Below are positions 16,208 through 25,100 of a stretch of DNA of 38,220 bases, in pieces (positions within the stretch are counted from its first letter, which is position 1; each line of letters begins with the position of its first letter). This stretch comes from Verrucomicrobiaceae bacterium (lineage in GTDB: Bacteria > Verrucomicrobiota > Verrucomicrobiia > Verrucomicrobiales > Verrucomicrobiaceae). The stretch lies in the NCBI GenBank assembly GCA_016795375.1, contig JAEUHJ010000186.1:1-38220 (forward strand), given 5' to 3'. The notes below the pieces were generated by a model. It worked only from the letters and a program-made list of their open reading frames with translations. It was not told where the DNA came from and made no database searches. The translations under genes and the position numbers were made by a program.

Positions 16208-16465
16208 TCACTGGCTGAGGCCGTATTTCGTCTTGTAGTAGTCCATGCGCACATCGTCAGCGGACTCCGTTTCGGCGAGGTGAACGCTGCCTTTGGCGGT
16301 GCGCAGCCAGTCACTGGCCTTGCCGCGCGTTGGCTGCTCCGTCCCGGCACGGGTCACCCGCACCACATAGGCAGAGCTGAGCAGGGCCATGACATGCAGT
16401 GTGTCGCCTTCATGGACATCAAGACCGCGCAGGCTCTCAGCAGGGATACGATGGGTAAAAGTCAT
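16208..16465 (-). CDS. vapB: Probable VapB-like antitoxin
   Basis: 85 aa, start ATG at 16463-16465. The N-terminus M-T-F-T-H-R-I-P-A-E-S-L-R-G-L-D-V-H-E-G-D-T-L-H-V resembles the swapped-hairpin (AbrB/MazE) DNA-binding fold with its L-x-x-G-D motif. The C-terminal part is charged and probably wraps the toxin. Such proteins neutralise the PIN partner and repress their own promoter. The start codon lies 3 bp inside the stop end of the methylase gene (16462-16464 region), so the pair may be read from the methylase transcript as well as its own promoter. Confidence 0.8.
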   Translation of the reverse strand: MTFTHRIPAESLRGLDVHEGDTLHVMALLSSAYVVRVTRAGTEQPTRGKASDWLRTAKGSVHLAETESADDVRMDYYKTKYGLSQ

Positions 16466-19400
16466 GGTTGAAGACTACTCGTGGTCTTCGAGGCGTCAAC
16501 GCTTCTGGCTGCTCCGCCACCTTTGCGCCTCGCAGGCTTCTTTTCCCGCGTGGGGGCCAGGGAGGTTTCGATGAGGGTGATCTCCTCCGGCGTGAGGTCA
16601 AAGAGGCGATACACGATCTCGTCGATCTCCGCCTCATGCACCGCCTGCGTCTCCTCATCCCCCCGCTGCGCCGCCGCCGCGCACTTCTCCGCCAGCTCGC
16701 TCAACCGCGCTTTGTCGGCGGCGGTGGCGGGCGGGATGGGGAACTGTCGCGAATAACGTGGCTCGAAATCAAAATAGCCGTTTTGCTTGGTGGCAAATAC
16801 CTGCGATGCAAACCAACGGCAGACCATTGAATTGATGACGCCCGTGATCCACGACCCGTCCGGGCAAACAGCAATCGAGGTTTTGTTGTTTGAGAAGAGG
16901 CCGGTGTTATCGAATGCGGCAGATGGTCGGTCAGCGATGGCGGGAATGACGATTTTAGGCTGATCAAATGCGGCGAGGAACTCAGATTTGGGGTTGTTAT
17001 CAAGTTCCAGCCAGTGGTGCTGGCCTTGTGATTTTCCTCCGCGTGAACTTGTGCATTGACCTCTTTTCTTCAAATCCGCTTCGAAGCCCTGCAAGTGTTT
17101 CAGAATGGCGGGATAACCTTCCAACTGCGAATGAAAACCAAACGGGAACGCGATGAGGTAGAGTCTCTGGTGATCAATTTTCCATCGAGTCACGTCTCTG
17201 CCGCGCAGATAGGGTTTGATTAGGGCAGCAGAACTTTTGTGTTCTTTGATGAGGCGGTTACGAGTCGTTTCATCAATGACGTATGCTTCGTTGAGACCAG
17301 TGCGAACACCCCAATAGAACTTTCCGCCCACATAGTCAGCCAATGGCTTTCCCCTCGCTCTAAGTTTGGCGAGCAGAGCCAGCGAATCGCGCTTCTCCAA
17401 ACTCCAGCCGTTCGGATCGAGGCTCTTCTGCGCCAAGGCGAAGGCGTTTTGATTCAGAACGGAGAGCAATTGGTGGATGGGAGCATCGGGCGGCCAGTTG
17501 CACACGGAGATGTCATGTCCGCTGGCTGGAGCCGTGCGGCTGCCGATGAGGATGGAGGCGTAGGCGATGGCGTCGAAGACCGGAGCATCGCCGAAATCAA
17601 CCAGACTGTGCAGCGTGAGCTTGGAGGACAGGAAGGGCCGAAGTTTCGAGCCGTAACCAGCCCGGAAGTATTTGTTGGAGGTGATGAAGGTGAGCGTGCC
17701 GCCGGGCTCGAGCAGGTTCACCGCTTGCTCGTAGAAGAAGATGAGCAGATCGGCCCGGCTGGCGGCCACGCTGAACCTCTCCCGCAGCAGCGGAGCGGAG
17801 TCGCTGATGGTCTCATGCCGCACATACGGCGGATTGGCGATGACGATGTCAAAGCCACCTTGGGCAAAGACTTCGCCGAAGTGGAGCTGCCAGAGGAAGG
17901 TGGGCTTTTTTTCGTCGTCGAACCAGTCGCGGAGGGCAGCGAGGATTTGATCCTGTGTCTTGGCGGGCTGCTTGGTGCGTCCATCAATGAGAGTGAGCCG
18001 GTGGTGAAACTCCCTGGCTGCAGCGGTCAGACTGGCAAGTCGTTCGCCATCGGTGAAATCCGTCTCCAGCTTCATCCAGGTGAAGACCTCTTCTCCCAAC
18101 TCAGCAAGAGAACGATAGAGATCAAACCGGGCGTCCCGCTTCTCTGGCACGCGCTGGGCGGTGAAGAGCCGGTGCTTCGCCGCAACAAGGTGATCTCTGG
18201 CCGCGACGAATCGCGCATTGTTTGGCGGCTGCTTTGCCATGCTGACAGGCTCTCCGCGGATGTATTCGATGAGGCTGTCGGCGCGGTGGATCTTGTAGTC
18301 GAGATTGGGCAGCGGGCGGGGCTGGTCCTCATCGACGACGAGGGCCAGCCAGAAGCGCAGGCGGGCGATCTCGACCGCGCCGGGGTCGAGATCGACGCCG
18401 TGGATGCTGTTCTGGATGATCTGGCGCTTCAGCCGGGCGCGGTCCTCCGGCGTGTTCAGCGTCCAGTCGAGCGCGAGGCGGGTCCAGAGGATTTCCTGGA
18501 GCACGCCGATGGGGAAGGCGCCGGAGCCGATGGCGGGATCACAGACCTTCACGGCATCGAGCAGCTCGGCGATGCGTTTGGCGTGCTGGTGGACGAAGCC
18601 GTTCTTTTCCAGGCGGGTGAGGTCTTTTTCGTTCAGCAGGGTGACGAGCTCCGCGTTTTCCCCGAGGTGGGTTTGCAGGTAGTGCAGGAGGCTCTGGCGG
18701 GCCATGTAGGAGACGATGGCCTTGGGCGTGTAGTAGGCGCCTTTGTCCTTGTTGTCCTCCAGGAGGTTTTCAAAGATGTGGCCCAGCATCTCGGGATCGA
18801 TGCCGACCTCGTGGTCCTCGGGGTCGTTTTCGTCGATGGTGAAGTGGTACTGGCCGAAGAAGTCGAGCAGGGCGCGGAAGTGCGCGGCAGGGAAGTCGAG
18901 CTGTAGAACGGACTTTCCAGTCCGTTCAGCCGGGGGAACGAGCTGGAAAGCTCGTTCTACGTCGGAAGCCTCGAAGAGGCCGCCATTGAGATAGGGGATG
19001 CGGGTGCCGGTGGGGGCGAAGAGGTGGCCGGGGCGTTCGTCGTGGTCTTTGTTCAGCGCCTCAAAGAAGAGCGGCAGGAGCCAGCGGGAGTGGAAGTGCT
19101 CGGCCTCGCCCTTCTTCTCGGCGAGGGTGAAGTAGCTGGCGAGGAAATCGGTGTCGCCGCCGGTCCATGCCTTGCCGCCGGGCTTGCAGCCCATCCAGCC
19201 TTTCTTTTGCAGGAAGTGCAGGAAGACGAGGCGGCCGAGGAGGCGCTTCACGAAGTCGCGGATGGGTTTGTCCGCCTTGTCCTGCTCCAAGGTGGTCCGC
19301 TCAGTCCCTTGAGCGGTCAGGGCAGGCACGCTGAAGGCGGTGCGGACGGCTTTCACGCGCTCGGGTGCCAGCAGGTGGGAGACGAAGGCGTCGTAGTGCT

Positions 19401-19992
19401 CCTTGTACTTCTTGAAGAACTCCTTGTTGAGGCGCTCGACGGAGAAGGCCTTCTCCACGTCCTCCAGCGTGAGGTGCCCGCCACGCTCGCGGATTTCCGC
19501 GAGGCGGCCTGCGGCGGTGCGGCAGGGTTCGCCCTCCCCGAGGAGGAAGGTGTAGCGGCGCGGGGCGGTGTGAGTGCTGGTGATCTCCAGCGTGTCTTCA
19601 TCGAGCTGGGAGCGCTTCGAGGCGTAGGTGAGCCGCCAAGCGGTGGAGGCACCGCTGCCATTTTCCTTCCCCGGCTGGTGGAAGACGGCCAGCACAGCCT
19701 GGGTGGCGGCTTCGTCGATAAACTTGGCGACGAAGTTTCGCAGGGCCACACGGTTGCGGGCGAGCTGGACCTGATCCTCGACCTCGACTTCCAGCAGAGC
19801 GATTTGATTGCCATCCGGAAGCTGGACACTGCCGAGCTGCTGGGTGCGGGTGACGAACTCACACGGGGCGGCGATGTGCTCCGGGTGCTGGAGGAGATGC
19901 AGGCTGCCGGAGGGGAAAAGATCGGTGAGGATGGCTGTCCACGAGGCGCGGGAGTAGGCGGTGCGGAGATGGGAGCGCAGGTCGATGGGCAT
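16462..19992 (-). CDS. Large Eco57I-type DNA methylase (type IIG/defence-island MTase)
   Basis: 1176 aa. SAM motif I reads C-D-P-A-I-G-S-G-A-F at residues 484-493, preceded by G-A-Y-Y-T-P (418-423), and catalytic motif IV is N-P-P-Y at 720-723; this is an N6-adenine gamma-type arrangement. The C-terminal 400 residues with L-K-P-Y-L-R-G-R-D-V and a final I-P-P-A resemble the TaqI/Eco57I target-recognition region. The N-terminal 330 residues resemble helical segments of such enzymes, but I cannot see a P-D-x-D/E-x-K nuclease site, so restriction may need the adjacent helicase. Two palindromic elements are translated in frame (residues about 225-235 and 345-364). It ends by overlapping the antitoxin start. 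Confidence 0.88.
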   Translation of the reverse strand: MPIDLRSHLRTAYSRASWTAILTDLFPSGSLHLLQHPEHIAAPCEFVTRTQQLGSVQLPDGNQIALLEVEVEDQVQLARNRVALRNFVAKFIDEAATQAVLAVFHQPGKENGSGASTAWRLTYASKRSQLDEDTLEITSTHTAPRRYTFLLGEGEPCRTAAGRLAEIRERGGHLTLEDVEKAFSVERLNKEFFKKYKEHYDAFVSHLLAPERVKAVRTAFSVPALTAQGTERTTLEQDKADKPIRDFVKRLLGRLVFLHFLQKKGWMGCKPGGKAWTGGDTDFLASYFTLAEKKGEAEHFHSRWLLPLFFEALNKDHDERPGHLFAPTGTRIPYLNGGLFEASDVERAFQLVPPAERTGKSVLQLDFPAAHFRALLDFFGQYHFTIDENDPEDHEVGIDPEMLGHIFENLLEDNKDKGAYYTPKAIVSYMARQSLLHYLQTHLGENAELVTLLNEKDLTRLEKNGFVHQHAKRIAELLDAVKVCDPAIGSGAFPIGVLQEILWTRLALDWTLNTPEDRARLKRQIIQNSIHGVDLDPGAVEIARLRFWLALVVDEDQPRPLPNLDYKIHRADSLIEYIRGEPVSMAKQPPNNARFVAARDHLVAAKHRLFTAQRVPEKRDARFDLYRSLAELGEEVFTWMKLETDFTDGERLASLTAAAREFHHRLTLIDGRTKQPAKTQDQILAALRDWFDDEKKPTFLWQLHFGEVFAQGGFDIVIANPPYVRHETISDSAPLLRERFSVAASRADLLIFFYEQAVNLLEPGGTLTFITSNKYFRAGYGSKLRPFLSSKLTLHSLVDFGDAPVFDAIAYASILIGSRTAPASGHDISVCNWPPDAPIHQLLSVLNQNAFALAQKSLDPNGWSLEKRDSLALLAKLRARGKPLADYVGGKFYWGVRTGLNEAYVIDETTRNRLIKEHKSSAALIKPYLRGRDVTRWKIDHQRLYLIAFPFGFHSQLEGYPAILKHLQGFEADLKKRGQCTSSRGGKSQGQHHWLELDNNPKSEFLAAFDQPKIVIPAIADRPSAAFDNTGLFSNNKTSIAVCPDGSWITGVINSMVCRWFASQVFATKQNGYFDFEPRYSRQFPIPPATAADKARLSELAEKCAAAAQRGDEETQAVHEAEIDEIVYRLFDLTPEEITLIETSLAPTREKKPARRKGGGAARSVDASKTTSSLQP
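18903..18960. repeat. REP-like double hairpin inside the methylase gene
   Basis: Ends are GTAGAACG and CGTTCTAC. Hairpin 1 is GAACGGACT TTCC AGTCCGTTC (18906-18927) and hairpin 2 GAACGAGCT GGAA AGCTCGTTC (18936-18957), both with perfect 9-bp stems and mutually complementary loops. It lies in frame in the minus-strand methylase and encodes residues about 345-364. Confidence 0.85.
19291..19320. repeat. Half REP-like element inside the methylase gene
   Basis: GTGGTCCGCTCAGTCCCTTG and onward to GCGGTCAG forms a hairpin CCGCTCA/TGAGCGG. It matches the left half of the element in the CxxCH gene (35043-35070) with only two differences in the loop region. The right half is missing. Confidence 0.75.
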
Positions 19993-20036
19993 GACGGCAG
20001 GAATGACGAAATCAGAATGAGGAATGATGAAAACGA

Positions 20037-20117
20037 TCAGAGGGTGGCAAAGCGGTCTCGCCAGATAGCGATGAGAGGCTGCCAGTCGAGCTGGTAAGCT
20101 TTGGACAAGTTATTCAT
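20037..20117 (-). pseudogene. Short ORF or gene remnant between transposase and methylase
   Basis: ATG at 20115-20117 opens a 26-codon frame, MNNLSKAYQLDWQPLIAIWR and six more residues, ending at 20037. Its stop region (ATCAGAGGG) is shared with the 3' end of the kinase gene at 21263, where the same methylase upstream sequence also follows. It could be the remaining tail of a gene cut by the transposable element, or a small peptide. The call is weak. Confidence 0.35.
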
Positions 20118-20125
20118 GGTTTGGA

Positions 20126-20734
20126 GTCCCAAAGGGACGCGCTATCGCAGCCCAGGGCAACGCCCTGGGTTTGCGGGGCATGCAACCCGGAGCCCTGAAA
20201 GGGCGATCTAATCCCACACATAGCGCTCATCATATTGGATTTTGTGTTTGGCGAGGAATTCGCGGTATTCCTCCTGAAAGGTCTTCACTCGATGATGTTC
20301 CTCCTGGTTGCGGATGTAATTTGCCACCTTGGGCACGTTGGACTCACTGACGGAAAAACCACCGTATCCCGCCTGCCACGCAAAAGCGGCAAGAGATTCA
20401 TCCTGCGTCTTGATCCATTTGGAGGACGATTTTTTCACATCCTCCACCGCCTGGGCCAATGTCACTGTGCGCCCCATGTTGAAAAGGATATGTACATGGT
20501 CGGCCACCGAGTTAATGAGAACCGCCGGGGAGTTCAGATTTGCCAGCACCGTGGCCATGTAAGCGTGCAGTTCAGGCCGCACCTCTTTCGTGAGATGGGG
20601 AAAGCGATCTTTGGTCGAGAAGATGAGGTGGATGTAGAGGTTGGCGAGGGATTGCGGCATGGCGTCAGGAGTTTGGCCGCCCTTTCAGGGCTCCGGGCTT
20701 TTTCGGACATCCTGTCCCAGGGCGTTGCCCTGGG
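20126..20734. mobile_element. IS200-like/RAYT element with inverted palindromic ends
   Basis: The transposase gene is enclosed by inverted copies of a double palindrome. The left side has CCCAGGGC AAC GCCCTGGG (20151-20169) and GCCCT GAA AGGGC (20192-20204). The right side has GCCCT TTC AGGGC (20679-20691) and CCCAGGGC GTT GCCCTGGG (20716-20734). An extra small hairpin GTCCC AAA GGGAC lies at 20126-20138. The exact ends are uncertain. It is inserted between the small-protein gene and the methylase. Confidence 0.8.
20208..20660 (-). CDS. IS200/IS605-type Y1 transposase (RAYT-like)
   Basis: 150 aa. It is a single-domain HUH transposase: the H-x-H metal pair is D-H-V-H at residues 54-57 and the nucleophilic Tyr is in V-A-N-Y-I-R-N-Q at residue 115. 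The opening S-L-A-N-L-Y-I-H-L-I-F-S-T-K and K-W-I-K motifs are typical. These enzymes move single-stranded DNA by recognising hairpins; REP-associated versions recognise a tetranucleotide at the hairpin base. The gene is flanked by inverted palindromes on both sides, so it may be a REP-associated transposase. All key residues are present, so it may be active. Confidence 0.92.
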   Translation of the reverse strand: MPQSLANLYIHLIFSTKDRFPHLTKEVRPELHAYMATVLANLNSPAVLINSVADHVHILFNMGRTVTLAQAVEDVKKSSSKWIKTQDESLAAFAWQAGYGGFSVSESNVPKVANYIRNQEEHHRVKTFQEEYREFLAKHKIQYDERYVWD

Positions 20735-20764
20735 CTGCGATAAGCCGCGCCGTTGGCGCTAAAC

Positions 20765-20962
20765 TCAGGACGCCGTGCGTGGTTTCAACAAAGCGGGTGG
20801 CTCGATCCGGGCGAGTGGCTCGCGGATGCGGCTCATCATCACCGGCTCCCTCTCGAAGGCCATGCTCTGCGCCACGTCCACCGGGATGGCCTCCCAGTTG
20901 CGGCGCAGCTTCTCCTCCGGCGTCAGGCTGCGCCAGCGGGTGATGTTGTCCTTCCAGTTCAT
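20765..20962 (-). CDS. Small charged protein of the defence island
   Basis: 65 aa from ATG 20962. The sequence M-N-W-K-D-N-I-T-R-W-R-S-L-T-P-E-E-K-L-R-R-N-W-E-A-I-P continues with V-A-Q-S-M-A-F-E-R-E-P-V. It is helical, with an acidic/basic mix and a conserved-looking W-x-x-I-P-x-x-V-A-x-S-M-A-F-E core. I recall similar small proteins beside helicase/methylase pairs but cannot name a family. It lies between a relic of the helicase end (50 bp upstream in transcription) and the transposable element. It could be a regulator or inhibitor subunit; that is inference. Confidence 0.6.
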   Translation of the reverse strand: MNWKDNITRWRSLTPEEKLRRNWEAIPVDVAQSMAFEREPVMMSRIREPLARIEPPALLKPRTAS

Positions 20963-21012
20963 GAGGCATGGGTTAGCGGGAAGAGGTCGGGTGTGCAAGC
21001 GGAGGGGCTGGC

Positions 21013-21153
21013 TTAGCCGCCAGTGTCAAACGACTCCGAGAGGATGAAGGAGGGAGCGAGCTCGGCGGTGGACAGGCCGCCGCGAGCGTCCTCGACCTGC
21101 TCATCCACATTGTCCTGAAGCGGGAAGCGGCGGTGGGGATTCTTCGTCGTCAT
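21013..21153 (-). pseudogene. Relic copy of the helicase C-terminus (46 codons)
   Basis: Starting at an ATG (21151-21153) this reads M-T-T-K-N-P-H then R-R-F-P-L-Q-D-N-V-D-E-Q-V-E-D-A-R-G-G-L-S-T-A-E-L-A-P-S and ends F-D-T-G-G. The intact helicase ends with the same peptide apart from a few substitutions and the last residues. The ATG overlaps the stop of the methylase relic (ATGA), so it may still be translated as a 46-aa peptide. It is best read as the remaining end of a second helicase allele. Confidence 0.85.
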
Positions 21154-21233
21154 CGTGAATGACCGGCAAGGATGGCTGTCCACGAGGCGCGGGCGCAGGC
21201 GGTGCGGAGATGGGAGCGGAGGTCGATGGGCAT
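21150..21233 (-). pseudogene. Relic copy of the methylase N-terminus (27 codons)
   Basis: ATG at 21231-21233 begins M-P-I-D-L-R-S-H-L-R-T-A-C-A-R-A-S-W-T-A-I-L, matching the first 22 residues of the intact methylase with two substitutions, then diverges and stops. The homology continues upstream of the start (AATGAGGAATGATGAA and ATCAGAGGG) as it does before the real gene at 19993-20045. So a methylase gene once followed the kinase directly and was replaced by the helicase-end fragment. Confidence 0.85.
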
Positions 21234-21262
21234 GACGGGAGAATGAGGAATGATGAAGAGAA

Positions 21263-22153
21263 TCAGAGGGCATCGTCGGGCGGAAGGGGCAAACCGACCT
21301 CGGACAGTTTGAATGCGGCCCATGCGCCGATGCGGGCGAGGGAGATGTAGGGATCAATCACGGCCAGTCCGCCCGCTTCGGGAAGGCGCACGACATTTTC
21401 ATCGTGCAGGTCATGGGCGAGGATGCCGGTGACGGGGTGCAGGTAGGCGAAGTAACCGTCATCCAGCACACCTTCATGCTTCAACTGAATGGGCGCGAAA
21501 CCGATGCCTGCCATCAAGTCCTGCGTTTCGGCTTTGGAGACGAGCGGCCGGGTGGTGTCCACCTCGACATGAGGCTGGGAGACGACGGGAGCCAGTTCCT
21601 TGCTCCGGGAGTTGATGGTGAAGCCCTCCAGACGGTAGGCCGTCTCGGGGAACAGCACGCCGTGCAGCCTCATGCGGATCAGGTAGTCCCCGAGCGTGCT
21701 GTGATTCACGCCGTGGTAGAGACGCTTGAACCAGCGGCCGCACTGCTCGTCATAATAGACCTGATGCTCGGCACCACCGCGTTTGCCTTGGGCTTCCCAT
21801 GTCTGGAAAAAACCTGCCTCATCCACCACCAAACCCGACTCCTCCGCCCATTGGCGCAGGGCTTTGCGTCCCGCACGGTCCACCGGGGACAGACGGGTCA
21901 ACTCCCGGAGCTGCCGCGGGAGCTGTGGGATTTCAGATAGTCGTAACCCTTGAGCGCCTGCGCGGTAGTGAGCCTCGGCCTGCTCAAAACGAAGCTCACC
22001 GTGGCCTTGCTGACAGGGGATGTCTGCTTCGGCACGGAAAGGCTGAACAACGGCTTCGACGGGGTGGAGGGCATAACGATGGCGCGAACGTAGTTCGAGG
22101 GCTTGGGAAAGCAACCTCTCGAATCCCTCAGGGCCTGGTGCGGGCAAATTCAT
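21263..22153 (-). CDS. Kinase-like protein of the polyvalent-protein type
   Basis: 296 aa from ATG 22153, 4 bp after the helicase stop. The C-terminal two thirds match what I recall of the Ser/Thr/Tyr kinase-like domain of polyvalent proteins. Visible are Y-Y-D-E-Q-C-G-R-W-F-K-R with a candidate ATP Lys at 143, L-F-P-E-T-A-Y-R-L-E-G-F (167-178), P-V-V-S-Q-P-H-V (189-196), then a catalytic-loop-like H-D-L-H-D-E-N (247-253) and V-I-D-P-Y (265-269), standing for H-R-D-x4-N and D-F-G. It may phosphorylate a defence partner or the invader's proteins. The N-terminal 120 residues are helical and unassigned. Its stop region joins directly to a methylase-start relic. Confidence 0.7.
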   Translation of the reverse strand: MNLPAPGPEGFERLLSQALELRSRHRYALHPVEAVVQPFRAEADIPCQQGHGELRFEQAEAHYRAGAQGLRLSEIPQLPRQLRELTRLSPVDRAGRKALRQWAEESGLVVDEAGFFQTWEAQGKRGGAEHQVYYDEQCGRWFKRLYHGVNHSTLGDYLIRMRLHGVLFPETAYRLEGFTINSRSKELAPVVSQPHVEVDTTRPLVSKAETQDLMAGIGFAPIQLKHEGVLDDGYFAYLHPVTGILAHDLHDENVVRLPEAGGLAVIDPYISLARIGAWAAFKLSEVGLPLPPDDAL

Positions 22154-22157
22154 AGCC

Positions 22158-25100
22158 TCATGGAGCGAAGGATTCCGACAGGATGATGAAGGGAGCCAGC
22201 TCCGCCGTGGACAGGCCACCACGCGCATCCTCGACCTGCTCATCCAGATTGTCCTGCAGCGGGAAGCGGCGGAGGATATCCAGCGTCTTGTCGAGCAGCA
22301 CGGAGGCCTGAAGCGGCGTCTTCTTGTGCGCCTTTTCCAGGGCATTCAAATCACGCTGAAGCCGGGCGAAGGCGGCCTTTTTGATGGCGGCCTGCGCGGC
22401 ACGGAGCAGAAACTTCTCCTCCTCGTTCGCGAGGGTGGGATGATTGATGAAGACGGCGAGGAAGCGCAGGGCCTTGGATTCATTCGGCCCCATCTGATGA
22501 TCCACCACCTGGCCGATGGCAGCCTCCTGCTGGAGCGCCTCCTTAAACTGCGCGATGGCGGCATTCACATGATCGTGATGCTGCTCATGGAGCGGCACGG
22601 CTTTCTCACCGGACACCGCTTTGAAAATGCGCGCGGCCTCCACAAAGCTCAGCTCCTCCGGCGCGTCGCCACCCTTCGAATTATAGAACGCATCGCGGCG
22701 GTGATTGCGGATGTAGGTCAGGGTGTGGCCGTTGCGATGGCGGTCCTTCCGCCCGACACGGGCACGCAGCGGCAGATTCCGAATCTCACGGAAACGGTCG
22801 GGGTTCGATTTCTTGAAGGCGCGCAGCTCCATCAGGTAGGCCAGCGTCTCATCCCGCTCCTCGATGAGCTCCGTGGCCTCGAACAGGCCGAAGGTATCGA
22901 CCTCCTCGTCGGTGGAATAAATCTGGCTGTCCTCGCCCAGGGCGGAGTGGAAGGCCTGGAGCTTCACAACGGCCTTCTTCTTGAGGTCGATGTCCGCGTC
23001 CACCTGCGCGGTGGGGAAGAAATTGTACACATGCACCTGCGAGGCCGTGCTGCCGATGCGGTTCACACGGCCAATCCGCTGCATGAGGCGGGTGGAGTTC
23101 CAAGGCGTGTCGTAGTTCACGATCACGTTGGCCCGGTGCAGGTTCACCCCTTCCGCCAGCACCTCGGTGGAGATGATGATCTGGTAGTCGTCGCCCTGCT
23201 CTTCCAGCGGGGCATTGGCATCGAAGTTCGCCCGCACCATGGGCATGCGGTCCTTCCGCGTGGCGGAGTCAATCGTCAGCACGCTGTCGAAGCCATGCTT
23301 TGCCAGCTCGCCCTTGAGGTAGTCCGTCGTCTCCTTCGACTCGGAGAAGACGACGAGGCGCGGCGAGCCCGCCTTGAGCTTCGCCGCGTGATTGATCGAG
23401 GGATCGAGCAGATCGGTTTTCAACCGCACAAGGAACTCGTCGAGCTTCGGGTCTTCATCGACCTTCTTCCATGCCTCCACGAGGGTGTTGAGCTTCTCCA
23501 GATCAGCCTTGAGGCCGGGGAGAAAGGCGGGATCGAACTCGTCGGGCTTGCAGATTTCCAAGGTGGGGTCTGACTCCTGAAGCTCCAGTATCTTTGCCTC
23601 CAGCTCGTCCTCCCGTTCCTCAATGATGTATTCGGAGACATTCAACGCCGGGGCGATGAAGATTTTCCCGGACGAAAACATCTTCACCATGGCCCAGGTG
23701 GCCTGCTGGAAACGGATCAGTGACTGCGTGAAGGCGTGGAAGCTGCTGTCGAGCCGCTTCAGAAGCAGCACCTTCATGATGCGCGCGAGCTGGGCGGAGA
23801 TGCGGTCCGCGTTTTGATACTTGAGCTTCTTTTCGGGGACGAGGTGGCCGATGGCGCGGTAGCGGTTGTAAGTCAGCCCGCAGCCCAGCTCCGCGATGGT
23901 CTGGTCGTAAAGTGCCTCCATCGCCGGAGACAGGCGGTAAAGCAGCTTGTGCGGTCCCCTCACCTCCGGGAACGCGATGTTCTGCGCCTTCAAATCCTCC
24001 CGATACTGGTCGTGCTCCTTCAAATCCGTGCGGGTGCGGCGGATGGTGATCTCCTGCACGACCTTGGTGCGGATGTCTTCATAGATGCGGGCGACTTCCA
24101 CGCGGGCCTGCTCCGGTGTGAGATTCCGCAACGCCTGCTCATACTCCTTTTGGCGGCGTGCGAAGAAATGCTGGAGATTGCTGCACCCATCCAAGGTGGA
24201 GTCTTTGAGGTCCTGGAACAGGCCGACGAGATTGCGAATGTCATTCGGACGGTTGTTCAGCGGCGTGGCGGAGACGAGAATGACCTTCTTGCGTGCCAGC
24301 AGGTTGTCCTTCAATCGCCGGCGCGTGGGTGTCTTGCAGATGCGCTGCAGCTCGTCGTAGGAATCGGCCGTGTCGTTGCGGAATTTGTGCGCCTCATCGA
24401 CGATCACGAGGTCGAAGCGGTCCGGCTGGCGGATTTTGTGCAGGCTGCCGCTGCTGTGCAGCTCGACATACTGCATGTCGAATTTTTCCAGCGTGCGCTG
24501 CCAGCCATCCAGCAGCGCCGGAGGCGCCACGACGAGGACACGGGAAAGGTGGGCCGGGAAGCCATTGTGGTAGAAAAACTTCTTCGCGATGAGCACCGCG
24601 ATGATGGTCTTTCCCAGGCCGACGACATCGGACAGGAAGAAGCCGTGATGCCGCTGGAGCATGAGGAAGCCCTGCTTCACCGCGTCCATCTGATAGGCGA
24701 GGCGCATGAATCCCTCCGGCAGATCCGTCTCGCTGTTCGGATCGTACTCAATGGCCGGGCCGAAGAACTCGATGAGCAGCTTGATGTAGAGATCGAAGGG
24801 CGAGAGGTCGTCCCGCAGGTGGCTCTTTTGCGTGATGTCGGAAACCACCTTGGGAAGCACATGCACGCCCTCGGCCCAAAGTGCCTCAAACTCATCGGAG
24901 GCAAACTTCACGTCCTGATAATCATGGGACAGGACATTGAATTCGTAATTGCTGCCGACTTCATCGACACCAAGCCCCGCAGCGGTCAGATTGGAGGAGC
25001 CGGTGATGACGGAGCCGGGCTTGTGTTCGTTGAACCCTTTCGGGATGAAGAGGTAAATCTTGGCGTGCAGCCGCTTCGTGGGGTGCGCTCGGATTTCGAT

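Noticed and set aside
18903..19320. CRISPR-like repeats
   Set aside because: The repeats are palindromic pairs scattered in the window, with no regular spacing or unique spacers, and no cas genes are present.
21013..21357. 114-codon minus frame upstream of the helicase relic
   Set aside because: The part before 21153 is in another frame than the methylase relic and overlaps the kinase end; only the last 46 codons show homology.
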